64,000 bases of DNA from Molossus alvarezi (GCA_037176705.1 CM073886.1:124272501-124336500), one strand, 5' to 3'. Counted from the first letter of the stretch, positions 22,942-34,399 are shown. The notes: generated by a model from the letters alone, not told the origin. Numbers and translations are program-made.

Positions 22942-25649
22942 GAAGGAGCACCTAACCATCTGCTCGATGATCTGGAACTTTCTGGAACCATTGAGAACTC
23001 TGCGGATCAGTTTGTTGGGAATAGCTTATATGACTGCTCTTCTCTCAAGAGCAGAAATGTAAACCATCTCATGATGTTATAGGATATGAACAAGAATTTC
23101 TCCCAAAATTATCCTGAGAGAACCCTAGGCCAATCTTGGACTAATTGTGTCTAATTCTCTCAATTCTTTTGCCTCTACTTATATATTCATATTATATAGC
23201 TTGTTGGTCAACTTGTTCCTGCCGGCTCTCTATTTTAGTCTAATTTCTGGACAAGTTCTTGGTTTCCCAGATTATTTTACTATAATCTGTCTGAAAATCT
23301 GAGGCACTCCATTATAATGGAATTCCTTGAGCCACATAAAACTAGTCTTTATGGCGATCATATTGCCCATACACAGGGTCAGAGAGATCTCTGATTTTTA
23401 ACTTCTTCCATCAAAGACGTCTCTTCTCCTCTTGAATCCCCCATGTTCCAGAAAGTTCCTCCTTGCCTCACTTTTCAGAATCCAGTGTCCCTGAACATCA
23501 GCCTTCTCTTCAGCCGACTTTTCTGGAAGCTGGCATTCACCGCTCCTGGGGGCACCCTGGACAATAATGTTTCAGGAACGGTCACAGAAAAACATATGAG
23601 AAACACCGATAATTGTCAAATTTTAGCTCCGGAACGTTCTACACATAGAGTTCTGCTGATTCTAGAAGAAACCAGGTTATCAGAGTGGCAAGACAATAGT
23701 TACCTAAAATGTTAATAGTCACTTAATCCTTGACCAAAGAGTGGTGTGTTTTAATGTGGAAATTCAAAACACCAACGCAAAGGGGAGCACAGAACACTTC
23801 TAATGAGAAGTAGTGTGTGGCCTCCCTACCTTCTTCCCCCCCGGTTTTTAGATCAGTCCAAGTAATCAGAAAACCAGAGTTAATAAACACAAAAGTCAAC
23901 TGGGCAATAGCAACAGACCTCACATGGTAAGGGCAGTCCCATTTTGGTGAAGTTAGTATAATGGCTCCTTTTAATGCTCTGGAAGTCCCACTTTAAATAT
24001 CCAATTCCATCCAAGACTTTGGGATTCCATATACAGTATGAGATATCACTACACGCTGACGGAAGCACTCATGAAATACTGTCAGGCTTTGCAGGCTACT
24101 GGCAACCTGCAGGGATATCTAAGGCTTTATTTTTCTCCTCTTGATTTATAGCATAACATGAAGGCTCTGCATTAAAATCAGACGTATAAAAGCTGCTAGT
24201 GTCTGTAAATATTTCATCCTTTAGGAACTCCCTGGTCCCCACAACGCCAAGCGGAGAATGCTGACTGGGTTTCAGAAAGCACCCTGGTCGGAGAAGCCCC
24301 GTGTCTTTATCCTAACAGCTCCCCCTGCTGCTGCAAAGTCCAGGCCCCACAACTGGTGGCGATTCCCTTTCAACTTTTGGGAGACTCTGGAAACATGGCT
24401 GGAAAACATTATCCTCCACTGAACCGTTGCCAGGAACGTCTCAGGAGAGAATTCTTTCCTGACATAAAATTAAACCTGGCTTCAGCATATCTGAGGGGGG
24501 GAAAGGAGGAAAACTTACTGTTGATGTTTCTTGGCTTGGCTTTCTTTCTGTTCCTAAAGCAACATTATTTTAAAAATCTGTAACCAAACCTGTCATCTGC
24601 CAAGTCAGCCCAAGTCTTCCCAGCCTCCGCAGCTCAGGTTTCTCCGTCCTGCTCTGCTGTGTCTTCTCCACTCCAGCTCTGCACCAGGCTGTCGCCGAGC
24701 GAGGGGAGCTGTTCACTCACCTGCTGAGGTCGCAGGGCCGCCCCTCTCCCTCCTGCCGAAGGGAACCTGGCACCGAAAGTCCCACGGAGTCCCAGGCACT
24801 GGCACCGACGTTGTGGCACAGAGTGACCGAGCCTCCAGGTGACTTGTCTTTTTCAGCCTTGCATGACTTCAGAGGTGGCTCTGGAGCAACTGGCCCCAGG
24901 CACTGTCTTTGCAGGTCCAACTGGACGTGCGAGTATTTTGAGCAGAAAATTTGGACGCTGTGGTTGGAGGAGGCCTTTGCCTCTCTGTGCCTGCGGTAGA
25001 CGGTGCCATGCAGATTATTATGTGACCTGATGCCACTGGTGAGTGTCAGGTTGTTTATTCACCAAGGAGCAGATGCTGCTAGAATCATTGAGTTGTTTTT
25101 TTTATTTTTAAGAATTGCCTTCATCGATTCTGTGGTGGATGAAAAGTATCTTGCATTTCAAGATGAGGCCAGACATACTTGCCAAACCAGAACTGGTTTG
25201 GGGCTTTCTCCTTTGTGTTCCCAGCAAGGAACAGTGGGTTTGAAATTGTGTGTCTGTGGGTGTGAGAGGACAACAAGCGAACTGACTCCCCAGAAGGTCC
25301 GTAAGGTACAAAACAATCCTAATATGTCCTTGGGTACGCAGGCGTTAGTCTCTGGCTCCAAATCTACTACTCCAAGGAAAATGCATTTAGAAGACTATAG
25401 AATTTTAGGTTTGGTATCAGCTAGTCATCTACCCGCTGCAGACCAGGAAACTGCACGGGACACATTCCACACATCCGAGACGGAACGGCCAGGCGGGATG
25501 CTAACACGCTGAGCCCTTGCCCACACGGTCTGGTGGGGGAGCTGCTCCCAGCTGCTTTCCTGGCTTAAGAATCTCTCTTTGGCTGGCTTCCAGGAGGGAC
25601 TGCGCTTTGGAGGTTAAGGTAGTCTCTATTTTAGACATGCATTTAAAAT
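22942..25649. other. Unassigned stretch
   Basis: No gene or named repeat. A moderately CpG-rich patch lies at about 24620-24840. The longest plus-strand frame is 169 codons (25003-25512) with no recognisable domain. Confidence 0.4.
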
Positions 25650-25793
25650 ATAATCAAAGAACTTGTATGCATATTTGCATAACCAATCAACACAGACATT
25701 AGAGTGGAGAAGGCGGGAGGGGCCTGGGAGTGGGAAGGAGGGGTCAGTGGGGACAGAGGGGACATCTGAAATACTTTCAACAATTAAAAAAAA
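25650..25793 (+). mobile_element. L1 3' UTR fragment (bat-type), 5'-truncated
   Basis: aatcaaagaacttgtatgcat, gcataaccaatcaacacagac, a G-rich tract, then ggggacatctgaaatactttc and an A-rich tail. The same sequence layout occurs at 42171-42341 (+) and 45525-45715 (-), so three copies of this L1 tail lie in the window. Confidence 0.75.
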
Positions 25794-26614
25794 GAAGAGG
25801 TACGTGGAGGGTTTGGAAGGTAATTCTAGTGCTCTCTTAAGTTGGCTATTGGGTACACAAACATTCGGTGTATTCTTTTCTGCACCTTTCCCTATATATC
25901 TGAAATACTTCACTAAAAAATCACTAGACTTAAATACATATAAACATTTCAGAACAGGAGAGTAAAGTACCATTTACAGTGAACTGCATTTTTATAGGGA
26001 AGAGCTACGCAGTTACCTGGCCAGGCCCTGAGAATCGGTGGTTGGTAACGTGGTTCTTTGAGGAAGCTGAGTTGAAGCAGAGGGTCGAGCAGCCAGGGAG
26101 GGATTGTTCAGGGTCACAGGTGAGGAGGCCTGGGCATCTTAGGGACAAAATGAGAACACTGTGGGGGGGGGGGTGCTTGGTTGATGGGGATGTGAATTAT
26201 GGGGTCCTCCTGTAAGGAGACAAGTATAGGAAGGAGAGAGGGCCCTGAACACGAATTTAACTTCTTTTTCAGTTTCCCAAGACCAGTCTGAGAATTGGCC
26301 CTGCCTTCCCCAATACCCAGGGACTTACAAAGTGATTTGACTGTGTTTCATCCTAACAAGTGAATATCTTCTCCATCTGCTGTAGGTCTCAGAATAAAGA
26401 GTAGAGAGTTGGGTCCTGGGGCAGAGGGCAGTCAGTCCCAGATGTCACTACTTCAGCCTGCCTGCCATCATCTCTTGCCGGGACCAGTGAAGTGTTCTTC
26501 TCCTGGTTCCCGCACTCCCGATTCATCTCCATGTCCAAACACAGCCCCGATGGCAGCATTGGCCTGCTAAAAACATTGAATGTTTGCATTTGGTCAACTG
26601 AATGACTTCTTACC
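25794..26614. other. Unassigned stretch
   Basis: No gene. A G-run (10 G) occurs near 26163-26173. Confidence 0.4.
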
Positions 26615-27050
26615 TGTGGTAGACTGATTCATTGTTACCAACTATCGAACCCTCTTTCCTGTGAGAGGATTATGGGTCCCCATCTGCTGCAATGTGACTG
26701 TTAGTGCCTCCCGTGTTGGCTGGCTGTTCTCTGACCTACTGACGCCAGGCTTGGCCACGTGATTTGTTCTGGTCAATGGAATATGAGAAGTGACATATGT
26801 CTTCTCTCTGGCAGAAGCTTCAAAAGCCATCGTCTGTTTCTTCTAGTCCTTTCCCTTGGGAAACCATGTTTCCCCAATAGGGGCGGCTCCTTCAGCTTCA
26901 GTCAGAGACTAAGATGAAAAGACACATGAATGGAACCATAGGAGCCGATCCATCATCACCAACACGTAACACAAATGAGAAACAATGTCTGTTGCCGTGA
27001 GCCACTGAGATTTGGGGTTGCTTGGTGTGACAGCAAAACTGACTAATATA
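26615..27050 (+). mobile_element. MaLR (MLT1-type) LTR
   Basis: It opens TGTGGTAGACTGATTC and ends with ccgtgagccactgagatttggggttgcttggtgtgacagcaaaactgactaatata, the usual layout of an MLT1 LTR end. Length is about 435 bp, as expected for the family. Solo LTR, with no internal sequence next to it. Confidence 0.7.
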
Positions 27051-27079
27051 AACCCCCCTCCACACTTTAGCCCCAACCT

Positions 27080-27345
27080 GCTTTTCCAGACTTCTCTGTC
27101 ACTACAACTGTGCATGCACCCTACACTGCAGACCATCCAGATACAGCTCCTTCCCCAGCCTCTGTGTCTGCCTGTGGTATTCTCTTAGCTCAAGTTGCCT
27201 GTCCCCAATCTTCAGCAAACCCCATTTTCCACATTCTTCCAGTGAGCTCAAAATCCATCTCATGTGTGAAATCTTTCTGAACGTCTTGGTTTGAAGTGAT
27301 TTTCCTTTCTAGAATGCCATGTTGATACTATCTACCCCTCTATTC
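27080..27345 (+). repeat. L2 LINE fragment
   Basis: tgtgtctgcctgtggtattctcttagctc, cacattcttccagtgagctcaaaatccatctc, gtgtgaaatctttctgaacg: the L2 order 'ttcagctcaaatgtcacctcc...ccttcctgacc' in diverged form. Confidence 0.5.
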
Positions 27346-27975
27346 CTTAATAATAATAAAAATGCTATTTATTGAGCATGTACTACGTACCAGAGGCTGG
27401 TTTTTGCCAACTCTGTTAGTTTGTATATAGTAAGAGGGGATACAATGAAAAAGATTTATTGTGGGTGAAAAACCCATGAAGGGGAGGGAATGGTGGAAAG
27501 TGGCAGGAACCTTTATACCACAGTGATGGTCTGATACCTGCCGAGGGAGTGAGGGAGGAAGGAGGATTGGGTAGGAAGAGTCTTAAGCTGCGTGCCATTC
27601 CAAGAAATGTTCTGCCAAGCCAATGGGATCTTCAGGCTAAAGTCGCTTTTGCGGGTCCCGTAGCTCACAGGAATGACCTACACTGGTCCCTCCCACCATG
27701 CTTGGTCATTGGCTGGAAGCAGCACTGTGGGAATAGATGAGGGTAGATCCCCAAAGATGGGGCTAAGAGGGTTCACTGAGTATGTTCCCACAGCTTGAAA
27801 TCTGAACAGTTCTTTCTCATGGTCACCATATCCACATTAGTTTCCAGAAACATCCGACGAGGTCAGGACCATTATCATTCCTGCTTTAAAGTAAGGAAAC
27901 TAAGGCCTAGAGAGAGTAAGTGACTTTGTTACCACCACCCATCACTCAGCCTGCAACGGACCCAGGCCCTGCTTG
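27346..27975 (-). repeat. MIR, split by a solo LTR
   Basis: The left half (27346-27421) has attgagcatgtactacgtaccagaggctgg. The right half (27837-27975) has gaccattatcattcctgc and gtaaggaaactaaggcctagagagagtaag. Together they form one reverse-oriented MIR interrupted by the 415-bp element at 27422-27836. Confidence 0.75.
27422..27836 (-). mobile_element. Solo LTR inserted in a MIR, 6-bp target duplication
   Basis: A 415-bp segment starts TG and ends CA and is flanked by the direct repeat ttagtt (27416-27421 and 27837-27842), as for a retroviral integration. Read on the minus strand it has a TATA-like box (ggtataaagg, about 27512-27521), then about 60 bp downstream an AATAAA poly-A signal (about 27452-27458), then a short U5. 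I could not name the family. There is no internal coding region. Confidence 0.75.
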
Positions 27976-28306
27976 TCTTCTAAACCGTCCTGTGACTTTA
28001 ACTCCTGACATTTACTAAGCGCGTGAATGAGTAAAGGCACCTTGGTGTTGCCCATGAGAAAGTGAAAATCTGAGATGACAATGATCAACGCCACTGTTTT
28101 TATTGGGCCCAGAAGAGCATGATCTTCCTCCAGTTTTCACGACACACAAGTTCTTCCCCCATCTGTGGGTCAAGAAATGACCTGTATGTTTTTTCCCCAG
28201 ATTACTTTCTACCGTTCTGATGAGATATTCAGAAATGCTTTATGAATAAACCAGCTCATTAGACACGCTTCCTAAAAACCCTAAGGAAACAGGCTCTTGT
28301 ATGCTT

Positions 28307-28430
28307 TTTCCTTTATTCTTTTTTTTTTTTTGGTATGTGCCCCTAGCGGGAACCGAACCCAGGATTCTCTGGTCCACAGGCCAACGCTCCAACTGCTGAG
28401 CCAAATCGGCCAGGCCTTTCCTTAATCCTT
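28307..28430 (-). mobile_element. Head-only short SINE (tRNA-like part + A tail)
   Basis: Only the tRNA-like head is present on the minus strand (GGCCTGGCCGATTTGGCTC ... GGTTCGGTTCCCGC TAGGGGCACATACCA), followed directly by an A-run. An imperfect TSD of 14 bp with 12 matches lies at 28307-28320 and 28417-28430. It ends at the same point as the copies at 36343 and 59383. Confidence 0.85.
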
Positions 28431-30490
28431 GAGCATCATTCCAGTTCTATTTCCTGCTGCATCTACTAGATGATGTGCTGTTACATTTGCCTATTCTTTT
28501 GATTTTATGAATCCATCACATTTTCTCCTAAGAAATTAATCTTTTTCTTTCTTGTTCCGTGACTATGTTTCCCATTAGTGAGAAGTTGTGAATTGTCTTC
28601 CCGAGAGAAGCAAATAAGAACAGACATAGATAGACGGCTGGTATTGCGAAAGGAGACAAATGATTCCCCCTCACCCCTAAAATAAAGGAAGAAAACAGAA
28701 GCACATTCAGGGTTAGGGTATGTGAACCATTGCCTCCTATTTCCCTAAAAGCCAAGAACCCTTTTCTTCCCTTTCCCTGTGGGTCCATGTTCAGAAAAAA
28801 CCAGGTGGGCTTATGCAGAATGCTGGCAGGTGGCGATATCAAAAGACCTTCTAGGTTGGAGGATACCTGCAAGAATCTTCTGCAAGAAAAAACTAAAACA
28901 CGCCAAACAAGCAACTGTAGAACTAACTTTCCAAACCCTCCATGGTTTCTTCCACTGATCACGGTTCCCCTGACCACAGCATGTGGGATTTCACGTTTTT
29001 AGTTCAAGGTCAAGACTTGCTCTGGACATTGCCGTGGGCAGCATCAGTTATACTATAAGCACTTTTAACTGGTGCAATACACAGACCCAGTTAAAGAGCC
29101 CATAATGAAAAGACATATTTCTACCCAACTTTCACTTTAAGATGAAATCATTGGGAAAGATTTATTTATTATTATTTTTGCCTTAGGAAGAAACTATCAG
29201 GCACTATGACACTGCTGGTCTTTCTTATTTTATAAAAAGAGATCGCCAAGTCTCTTGAGTTGGACAGCAGACTTTTGTCAGAAATTAGGATCTTCCGTCA
29301 TAATACATTAATTAACATTGCAATTTGCATTAAAAATAAGACTTCTCCACTTGCCAGAGTTGGCACTGGCCAAGTCTGTCTTTGCTGGCAGTGGTGTGAC
29401 GGGCTTCTTGCTTCCTTGCCAAGCTTTCCTGCCACTCAGCAGCTCTTCTTTCTGACTCAGGGCTGCAGGACAGAGAGGAGACAGGTGGAGGGGAAGGAAA
29501 ATGCCTGCCCCATGGCTATGCCTGGTGCTGGTTTCTGGCTCTCGGAACCACAGAGGTGTTCTTCCAGGACTGACAACCTGCTTGGCCTCCTGGACGCTTT
29601 CAGACACTTGTCCTCACCTTCGGCCTGTGATTCTGTTCCCCTCTCTGCCTCTGACTGTCTGGTGCTCTGTTTCACACAGATGTTCTTAGCCCAGAGCCCC
29701 TTGTCCTATAGCAGAAGCGCCTTTAGGCATGTCTTTGGGATCCCGTGTAACAGAGTCATGGGTTGGCCTTCCTTCCAGGGAGTCTCCGCCTGGCCCTTGG
29801 CATCGCATACCTTGACTCGTGGTCAGAAGGCTCAAAGTTACTGTCTCTCTCCCTTTGCTCCCACAGGACACCAGAGGTCGTCCCGCGTGTCAGAGGAACT
29901 TCCAAATGCAGGCAGCGAAAGCGGGTTCTCTGAGTGGACAAGGTGAGAAGCCAGGTCCCATGCATCCCCACCTCATGGGGTGGAGGGAGGACTCACGGTG
30001 CAGCTTTCTCTGTCTAAAGCTTTCTCCGAAATTTCCCTTTTGACTTCCTGTTCTGGGAATCCTTTATCCTTGAAGTTGCTCAGAGACCTGAAGTCATGGT
30101 ACTGGTTCTAAGAAGCTTCCTTGAAATTCGGGTACTGACTGTGGACCTGGGCACCCACTTGACATCTCACATTGCTGAGCGGGCATTGCTGTTGGATCTT
30201 CCATTTGATTTTCTTCCATCTCCTTTCAGCCTTCTCTGGCCCTGGAGAACCTTCTGTGGAAATTTTCCATGTTCTCACTGCACACTTGACCGACTGCCTA
30301 AAATGTGTCTCTTCCCTGGGGCTTAGCCTGCCTTCATCCTCCTCATCCTTTCTGACTTCTACCATGGCCCAGCCCTCCCCACCTCCCACCCCCCTGCCAT
30401 ATGTCATAGTTGAGTTTTGGGGGTTCCATTCTCAGAGCCTGTGCTTTGCTAAGTGAGATGCAGTGACTCCTGTGAACACACTAGTATTGG
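28431..30490. other. Unassigned stretch with a 228-codon open frame
   Basis: No named repeat. A plus-strand frame of 228 codons (29260-29946) is the longest one outside tandem repeats. It has no recognisable domain, no signal peptide and low-complexity Ser/Leu-rich composition. With 64 kb and six frames, one frame of this size is not strong evidence for a gene. Confidence 0.4.
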
Positions 30491-31047
30491 TCATTGCCCA
30501 CTGCAGGGGGCGTTCCCATACACTGCTATTAGTTATTCCACACTGCAGGGGGCGTTCCCATACACTGCTATTAGTTATTCCACACTGCAGGGGGCGTTTC
30601 CGTACACTGCTATTGGTCTTTCCACACTGCAGGGGGCGTTCCCGTACACTGCTATTGGTTATTCCACACTGCAGGGGGCGTTTCCATACACTGCTATTGG
30701 TCTTTCCACACTGCAGGGGGCGTTCCTATACACTGCTATTGGTTATTCCACACTGCAGGGGGCGTTTCCGTACACTGCTATTGGTTATTCCACACTGCAG
30801 GGGGCGTTTCCGTACACTGCTATTGGTTATTCCACACTGCAGGGGGCGTTTTCGTACACTGCTATTGGTCATTCCACACTGCAGGGGGCATCTCCATACA
30901 CTACAGGGGGTGTTCCCATACACTGTACACTGCAGGGGTATTCCCATACACCGCAGGGGTGTTCCCATATGCTGCAGGGGTGTTTTCATACGCTGCAGGG
31001 GGGCTTTTCCATACACTGTTGGGGGTGTTCCCATACACTGCAGGGGC
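30491..31047 (+). repeat. Minisatellite: ten 42-bp units, then 21-28 bp degenerate units
   Basis: Units begin cactgcagggggcgtt at 30499, 30541, 30583, 30625, 30667, 30709, 30751, 30793, 30835 and 30877, a strict 42-bp period. Units vary at cgttcccata/cgtttccgta and ttattcc/tctttcc. From about 30898 the array changes to shorter units of the form cactgcaggggtgttcccata. Because 42 is a multiple of 3, a 14-residue repeat (LQGAFPYTAIGYST) stays in frame in a 246-codon plus-strand frame (30453-31193), and another frame stays open for 206 codons. Nearly every unit carries a CTGCAG site. Confidence 0.96.
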
Positions 31048-32030
31048 ATTTTTGTCAATTGCCAATTGAAAGTGACACCTTGACTCAGTATGTGGGTGGC
31101 TTGTTTTTGTCTTCTTGTTTTTACTTTTTAGCAAACCCCTTTACAAGCAAAATATTTGAATATTTTAAACAAAATATAAATAAACGGGGATAAAGGAGAG
31201 TGGGGTCCCTGAGACCACCCATCTGGCTTTTTCCGTAGCCCCACAGACACTGATTAAAGATCCTGGGGCTTTGTGAGGTGCACTTGGAAAAATCATACTT
31301 TAGGGCGAAACGCGGGTTTAACATTAGGGCAAAGCACGCGGCCTGGTCTCGGGAGGGCTGGGTGCGGGTCCACAGTCCTTCAGCGGCCACGTCCCCGGTG
31401 AGGAACCAGAGGCCGTTAGTGGCCACAGGCCCGACTCCCCGACTTCCGACACAGTCCGCTTCCAAAGGCCGCCTCAGGCGAGGCCTCAGCGAGCCCCGGA
31501 GCTCGGTTTCTTTCTTCCTCCGAACCCGAGCTTCTGCAATGGAATCTCTGCAAATACGCTCATAGAGGCAAGGGCCTCTTTCCTTCCAAAAAACAAGACA
31601 ACAAAATCAGACGGCAAACTTGCTTCTGTGGGTCACGATGCTTATGACACTTAGACATCATCCCTTCCAGCCCTCAACCATGTGCGCCTCTGAGACCGCA
31701 ACAGACGCATCGCTCTCTGGCCTTTTGAACTTGACTGTCAGCCTCTATGTGACTGTTCTGAGCTTCCAGGGGCAGCCGCGATGTCCCTGTACCCTTTCCA
31801 TGCTGATTTTTGCTTATAGATGTACTAACACTGTGCTCACGACATCATCTGGCCAGTATGGAGGAATGGTCGCTGCTGGCTAACTGTCCCGCTACGGCCT
31901 GGGGGACGTTTCAACATTCTCATACATGTCCAGGTGACTGGGTTGGACACACGGAGGAACGGGCAGGGTGACTCTTCTTTTTGGGTGAGTAGAGAGAACA
32001 AGATTCAGAAGTAACACTAGAAAAATAAAA
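31048..32030. other. Unassigned stretch containing a small CpG-rich segment
   Basis: No gene recognised. See the CpG-rich segment at 31303-31553. Frames of 114 (minus) and 95 codons (plus) overlap it and are probably due to composition. Confidence 0.4.
31303..31553. promoter_or_regulatory. Small CpG-rich segment (candidate CpG island)
   Basis: About 23 CpG dinucleotides in 250 bp by eye count, with high GC, in a region otherwise poor in CpG. That is near the expected number without CpG depletion. It could mark an unmethylated promoter or regulatory element, but no initiator, TATA box or exon was recognised nearby. Confidence 0.45.
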
Positions 32031-32651
32031 TACAGTCTACCCTTGAAAAACATGGGAGTTAGGGGTGCCGACTCCCCACACAATTGAAAATCTGCATATG
32101 ACTTCTGACTCCCCCCCCAAACTTAACTACTAATAGCCTACTGTTGACTGAAAGCATTACTACAAACATAAACGCTCAATTAAACAATTTTGTATGTTAT
32201 ATTATTATACACTATATTCTTATAATAAAGTATGCTAGGGAAAAGAAAAGCAAGAAAATTGTGAGGAGGAGAAAACAGTTTTACAGTGTTTTTTTTTTCT
32301 AATAAGGTGGGTTGTTTTTTTTTTTTAATCTATGTTGTCTTTCTTTTTGTTTTTCTTAAAATATTTTTTCTTTTTATTGATTTTAGAAAGAGAGGAAGGG
32401 AGAAGGAGAGAAAGACAGAGACATCGATGAGAGAGAACATTGATTGGCTGCCTCCTGCACGCCCCCCACTGGGGATTTGGCCTACAACCTGGGCATGTGC
32501 CCTGACTGAGAATCGAACCGGTGACCTCTTGGTGCATGGGTCAACACTCAACCACTGAGCCACACCGGCCAGTACATTATTTATTCTTAAATCCACATAC
32601 AACTGGACTCACGCAGGTGAAACCCAAGTTGCATGAGGGTCAAGGGTAGTC
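32031..32651. mobile_element. Tigger-like non-autonomous DNA transposon, interrupted by a SINE
   Basis: The ends form terminal inverted repeats: acagtctacccttga at the left and tcaagggtagtct at the right. The interior (ccgactccccacaca, aacttaactactaatagcc, tatattcttataataaagtatgctagggaaaag) matches an old mammalian Tigger-type element as I recall it. It has no transposase frame. A Ves SINE sits inside it at about 32355-32572. Confidence 0.65.
32355..32572 (-). mobile_element. Ves SINE, CATGCCC/CCCAGTGGGG subfamily, nested
   Basis: On the minus strand: TGGCCGGTGTGGCTC, GGGCACATGCCC, a CCCCAGTGGGGGGC box, CAATCAATGTTCTCTC, and a tail ending CTAAAATCAATAAAA. It lies inside the Tigger-like transposon and so is younger than it. 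No clean TSD was resolved. Confidence 0.9.
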
Positions 32652-33334
32652 TCTTTTCTCCTACATAGTCGTTTCCCCACCGGTGACCTTGTGTCTGTGT
32701 CTGTGACACAGGACTCTGAGGACTTCACTGTAGTGAGTGAAACATGCGAGGGTGATCCCGACAGCCCCCACACTAGGCAGGATTAGAGTCTGAAAGTCCT
32801 GGACCCACCGAAAGCTTGGACTGATTATTTTGTGTTGCCTGCACTTTATCCCTGGGAGGAAGTAAGCCCATAGCGGTGTGGGAGACGGAGGATGAGGCCT
32901 GTCGGGTGTGCTTTCTTTACAGCCCGAGGTTCTTTGCTTGGCGAGCAGTGTACAGAAAGCTGAGATGCCAGAACCCTGCTGCAGGAACGATAAAGATCAA
33001 TGTGATCTGTGGACGACGCTCCCAGGACGGACCTTCTCGGACTAACCTCCTTTGGACATTTGAAGTGGCATGAACCCTCTATCCTAATGGGAGGAGGTGG
33101 TTTTAAAAATGACTAGTTTTAGAAAGTAACCATTTTTAGTTAAAAATTTCAAAAGAACATTGGACTGCAGGCTTGATAGCCAAAGATGAACATCTAGAGA
33201 TTTATATCCCTAAGCCAGAAAGGGAGCGATCACGTCTCTATGAACAAGGATATCAGCCTACCCCAGGACCACTCTTCTCTCTTTTGATATTACAAGTTCA
33301 TGTATGAATGTGATACACAAGTGTGTCCTATCTA
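32652..33334. other. Unassigned stretch
   Basis: No gene or named repeat seen. Confidence 0.4.
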
Positions 33335-33490
33335 CCATAGTGAGTGTTTGTTTATATGTCCTGTCTTGACTCCCAGTTATATATTTCTTAAAGGCAGAGA
33401 ATGAGAACATGTGTTCCATAATTATCTCCCACACAGGGTTTTCTAGCTCAGTGCTGGGCACAGGACAGGTCCTCAGAAAGTCTTGGTTTG
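33335..33490 (+). repeat. L2 LINE 3' end
   Basis: cttaaaggcagagaatgagaacatg, ctcagtgctgggcacaggacagg and tcctcagaaagtcttggttt track the L2 3' end. Confidence 0.6.
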
Positions 33491-33849
33491 TCGATTAGCA
33501 ATCGGCAAGTCACAGTGATTTTCAAACGCATTGCAAGTCGGAGGCCAAGCCTTGGTCTGCTTCCGCTCACCGACAGGATCGACCAGAGAAGAAATTAGTA
33601 CACAGTGTACTCAGACATTTGGGATGTGGTTGTCAGTGTGCTGTATTCCAGGCAAAGAAGTTTAATCTGCTCACAGTGCTTAAATCTAACTTGTATATTA
33701 AATGACCAATTTTTCTTCCTTGTCAATAAGAAAAGCACACTTCTGTGCCTATAGTATTCTCACTGTGAAATAACATAAACATTAGTACAGACATCGGATC
33801 ATCCACGTTCCAGCACTGCCACTATGACACTGGGAAATTATTGAGACTC

Positions 33850-33853
<4 letters not shown>

Positions 33854-33896
<43 letters not shown>
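33854..33896 (+). repeat. (CT)n microsatellite
   Basis: About 21 uninterrupted CT repeats. It is not attached to a recognisable SINE. Confidence 0.97.
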
Positions 33897-33899
<3 letters not shown>

Positions 33900-34399
33900 C
33901 TTATCTTCGGACAGCCTCCATAAAATTATTGTAGGATAATTGGTTACCTTGGAAGTTAAATCTCATCTCTACACTGTTCTGGAGACTAACATGGATGCAA
34001 TGCAAAAGATATCCATAGAGATACACACACTTATCTAGAGGATGCTAGATAGGTAGATGATACATACTTTTAACTATTCTCTTAAGAGGTTAGATAATGC
34101 TAAAGAGAGAATGCACCCATACTCTAAACTGGATGGATGTAGCTGTGCCGCTCAGGGTATATACCTGGGAGAGAACATTAATATTTGTAAACATGGGAGA
34201 AGCACAGAGAATGTGGGGGCAAGAAGGAGAGAGGACAGGCGAGCAGAATGGAGCCCAGCACAGGCGAAGGAGGAAGAGTCGAGAGCCCTGGCGGGTAGAG
34301 TAGACCAGAAGCAACTTTGAAGGAAAAAAGAACTAGAAAGTTATTAGCTTGCTTACCATGGGTCTGTTGGCATCTCTCTCGTAAGGTACCCTACTAGCC

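Noticed and set aside
29260..29946. 228-codon plus-strand open frame
   Set aside because: No recognisable domain, signal peptide or conserved motif. In 64 kb and six frames a frame of this size can arise by chance in a moderately GC-rich stretch.
30491..31047. CRISPR-like regularly spaced array
   Set aside because: Both the 'repeat' and the 'spacer' parts are repeated, so this is a tandem minisatellite in a mammalian genome.
30453..31193. 246-codon frame read as a repeat protein gene
   Set aside because: It comes from a 42-bp minisatellite whose other frames are also open. No start context, exon or homolog supports translation.
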